Of a stretch of 64,000 bases of DNA, positions 62,288-64,000 are shown piece after piece. Made by a program: the position numbers and the translations under genes. The notes below the pieces were generated by a model. It did no database searches. It saw nothing but the letters and a program-made list of their open reading frames with translations, and had not been told where the DNA came from. The stretch is taken from positions 310,001 to 374,000 of the forward strand of contig JAOCPU010000001.1 of NCBI GenBank assembly GCA_035772785.1, given 5' to 3'. The DNA comes from Phlebiopsis flavidoalba. Lineage: Eukaryota > Basidiomycota > Agaricomycetes > Polyporales > Phanerochaetaceae. Every line of letters begins with the position of its first letter. Positions within the stretch are counted from its first letter, which is position 1.

Positions 62288-63150
62288 TCAACGATCCTCG
62301 GCCCATTCCTCATAAACAGGGCGGTTTAGTATATGCGCCCAGTTGTACGCAGTGGAGGCAGTGTGTGGCGACTTACGTTCCTCCTTATTGATCTGTGCCT
62401 TGAATGGAACCGGGCGTGAGTAACGGGAGACAGCAAGCTATCGCGATCTACTGACCTCCTCCTCTGGTGTAAAGTCGTTGACAATTTGTTAAAGAGTTTG
62501 CGAATCTCTCTCAGGGGTCTTGCCTTGATCATGTTCCGCCACAGTCTTGCAACCAACATCACTGCGTCGGCCATGAGCATTTATCAGCCACCAGACGATA
62601 AGCAAGCACGTACAGGAGAGGCTTAATGTCAAGGTATTTGGCAGCCAGTGATGATCTCGAAAAGCATCTCCTGGTCTACAGGTGATGAACGTATCTGGTC
62701 CCACCTCGCTGATATCGGTGGTACGACTTGCGCGCATCGTCCTGCAATCTGCCGACAGTTCCGCCGCAGGCAGAGGCTCGCCACGGTGGTGCTCGCAGTA
62801 CTCGAGGACCTGTATCGACGGTGTCGTTTTGATCAACACGCTGGCGTCCGGCGCTGACAATGAGCAATGAGCGGACGCACCTTCTTCAGCACGAGGACGA
62901 CACGTTGGGCAGAGGAATTAGGGCTGGTCCGCTCTCACCAACATCTGTAATGAGGAAGAGACTCGCGCTCAGAAACGTTTGGTCTGTGGACAAGGAATAC
63001 ACGCGCAGCCCCCCCCCGCCCCCCGGCGAACGGAGCACACGCACGCCTCGCTGCTAATGGTCCTTAGATGAGCCACACTGCGCTTCGGCAGCACCTCCCT
63101 GTCGACGAAGAACTGCTCATTGTCGGAGGTCCAACGAGGCGGAGAACCAT
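62288..63150 (-). CDS. SKP1: SCF ubiquitin-ligase adaptor Skp1
   Basis: Links cullin to F-box proteins. The start at 63150 (MVLR...) is followed one frame over by TSDNEQFFVDREV, the family N-terminus. The next exon gives VLEYCEHHRGEPLPAAE near 62775-62830, then RTTDISE near 62710, and ITCRPGDA in place of the usual VDQEMLFEIILAANYL. Further on are SDVGCKTVAEHDQGKTPE near 62500-62550, FNIVNDFTPEE-equivalent residues near 62450-62490, and the closing EEWAEDR with TGA at 62288-62290. Normal length is about 160 residues in five or so exons, which fits. Several indels are needed. Same strand as CEG1, 568 bp from its start. Confidence 0.9.
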
Positions 63151-64000
63151 CTGTACGGGCGAGGAGATGTATTGGTGTAAAGAAGTAGATGTCTGTACCC
63201 CCCGGGGTTCGCTCCGACCGCCCCATAATTTGAGGAACAAATGAAAATTACAGGGATTGTGAAGACAAGGACAAGCTCGATGCACGAAAACTCTCTGCTT
63301 TTGAAGGACTCGTTTATTTAAGGCCTCCCGGCTTACTGTAATCCAGAAGACGCAGAGTCATTTGTCAGGGAGGCGCACGACTCTTCGGCGCCCTACCGAT
63401 CCTTCGGACTTGATTCCGCGCCAACTAACATGTCCTTCTTTTCTCTGACAAGCATGCCTGGGATGAAGGTCGGACAAACCATTGTGACTTCACTCGCAGT
63501 GAAGAGTCCAAACACGTCGCCATAGTCAGGCCAAATGTTCGAGAGGTATTACGAAAATGACTCCAACTAGTCCTAGGCCGCAGTCCGCACGGCCACCCAA
63601 AACGAAGCACGGTCGTCCCTCGAGTTATAGCACTAACAACTCCACGCGTGGTTCCGCAAAGGTCGCCAGGGCTAGGCCAGAGTGGTGATCAACAGAGACG
63701 ATATCTCTGGCGGGAGTCGGACCAAATCTTCTTATTTTGTGGTCCCCCAAACCACCCCCGTCTTTCATTGAGCCAGCACGGGTCCCCAGAGGCACCGCTT
63801 AGACCCAGTATGTGATGAGTCCGGTTACACATCATTGTACGGCAACTGATTGGTTTATTTGCTTGTTTTCATCCGGTAAACATTTTTACGTCGCTGTTTA
63901 CGCCTCCATTTGGTGCGCTCAGGTTACAGAAATGGCCACAGGTTCGTATGGGCCGTGACCAACACTATCTACGCCATGGTTCCTGGTTTCGTCCGTTTCT
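63151..64000. other. window end, possible unidentified minus-strand exon
   Basis: Near 63430-63560 the minus strand reads GVIFVIPLEHLA in one frame and YGDVFGLFTASEVTMVCPTF in the next. The two could be one exon with an indel. No family is recognised and the gene would run off the window. The rest looks like intergenic DNA. Confidence 0.25.

Overview
The window looks like a piece of a filamentous basidiomycete genome, most likely an Agaricomycete and possibly a polypore-type wood decayer. The reasons are split genes with many short GT-AG introns of about 50-70 nt, F-box proteins and a SAM-methyltransferase of the kinds expanded in Agaricomycetes, a Zn2Cys6 regulator, fungal CBM1 cellulose-binding modules and dense two-strand gene packing. 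I see no prokaryotic, organellar or viral block. Almost every conserved gene can only be read by switching frames inside exons at 1-3 nt indels, including genes that are normally essential (SKP1, PRE2, CEG1, UBC9, SNU13). I read this as an error-rich assembly rather than mass gene decay. CDS coordinates below are therefore outer limits (start codon to stop codon, introns included).

Layout. 0-9 kb: a degenerate tRNA-Ile copy, GPI10/PIG-B (-), two related F-box genes (-), then a divergent F-box/LRR-like gene (+). 9-15.5 kb: an unidentified Ser/Pro-rich minus-strand gene, the mitoribosomal protein mS38/COX24 (-) and a SAM-dependent methyltransferase (-). 16-18 kb: UBC9 (+) and SNU13 (-), convergent. 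19.8-20.8 kb: two tandem degenerate CBM1 exons. 21.4-22.1 kb: a gene with a retropepsin-like C-terminal signature. 22.5-23.1 kb: two intact tRNA-Ile(AAT) genes in opposite orientation. 23.4-29.7 kb: proteasome beta5 (PRE2) and a large Sac-domain phosphoinositide phosphatase. 30-38.4 kb: a DHHC palmitoyltransferase and a Zn2Cys6 transcription factor. 38.4-43.4 kb: gene-poor, nothing firmly identified. 43.5-54.4 kb: LIM-domain protein (+), pantetheine-phosphate adenylyltransferase CAB4 (-), a conserved membrane protein (+), guanine deaminase (+) and the autophagic lipase ATG15 (-). 54.4-59.8 kb: poorly resolved, with one hypothetical gene and an A/C-only tract. 59.8-63.2 kb: mRNA guanylyltransferase CEG1 and SKP1, both minus.

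How the genes relate. Most are housekeeping: GPI-anchor synthesis, splicing, capping, proteasome, SUMO conjugation, CoA synthesis, purine salvage, autophagy, lipid signalling and protein palmitoylation. SKP1 and several F-box proteins belong to one machine, the SCF ubiquitin ligase, and PRE2 acts downstream of it, but they are spread over 60 kb among unrelated genes, so I do not read them as a functional cluster. No CRISPR, intact transposon, biosynthetic cluster or clearly new system is supported. The most notable local structures are the tandem CBM1 duplication, the inverted tRNA-Ile pair, the retropepsin-like gene and several extreme strand-asymmetric homopolymer tracts.
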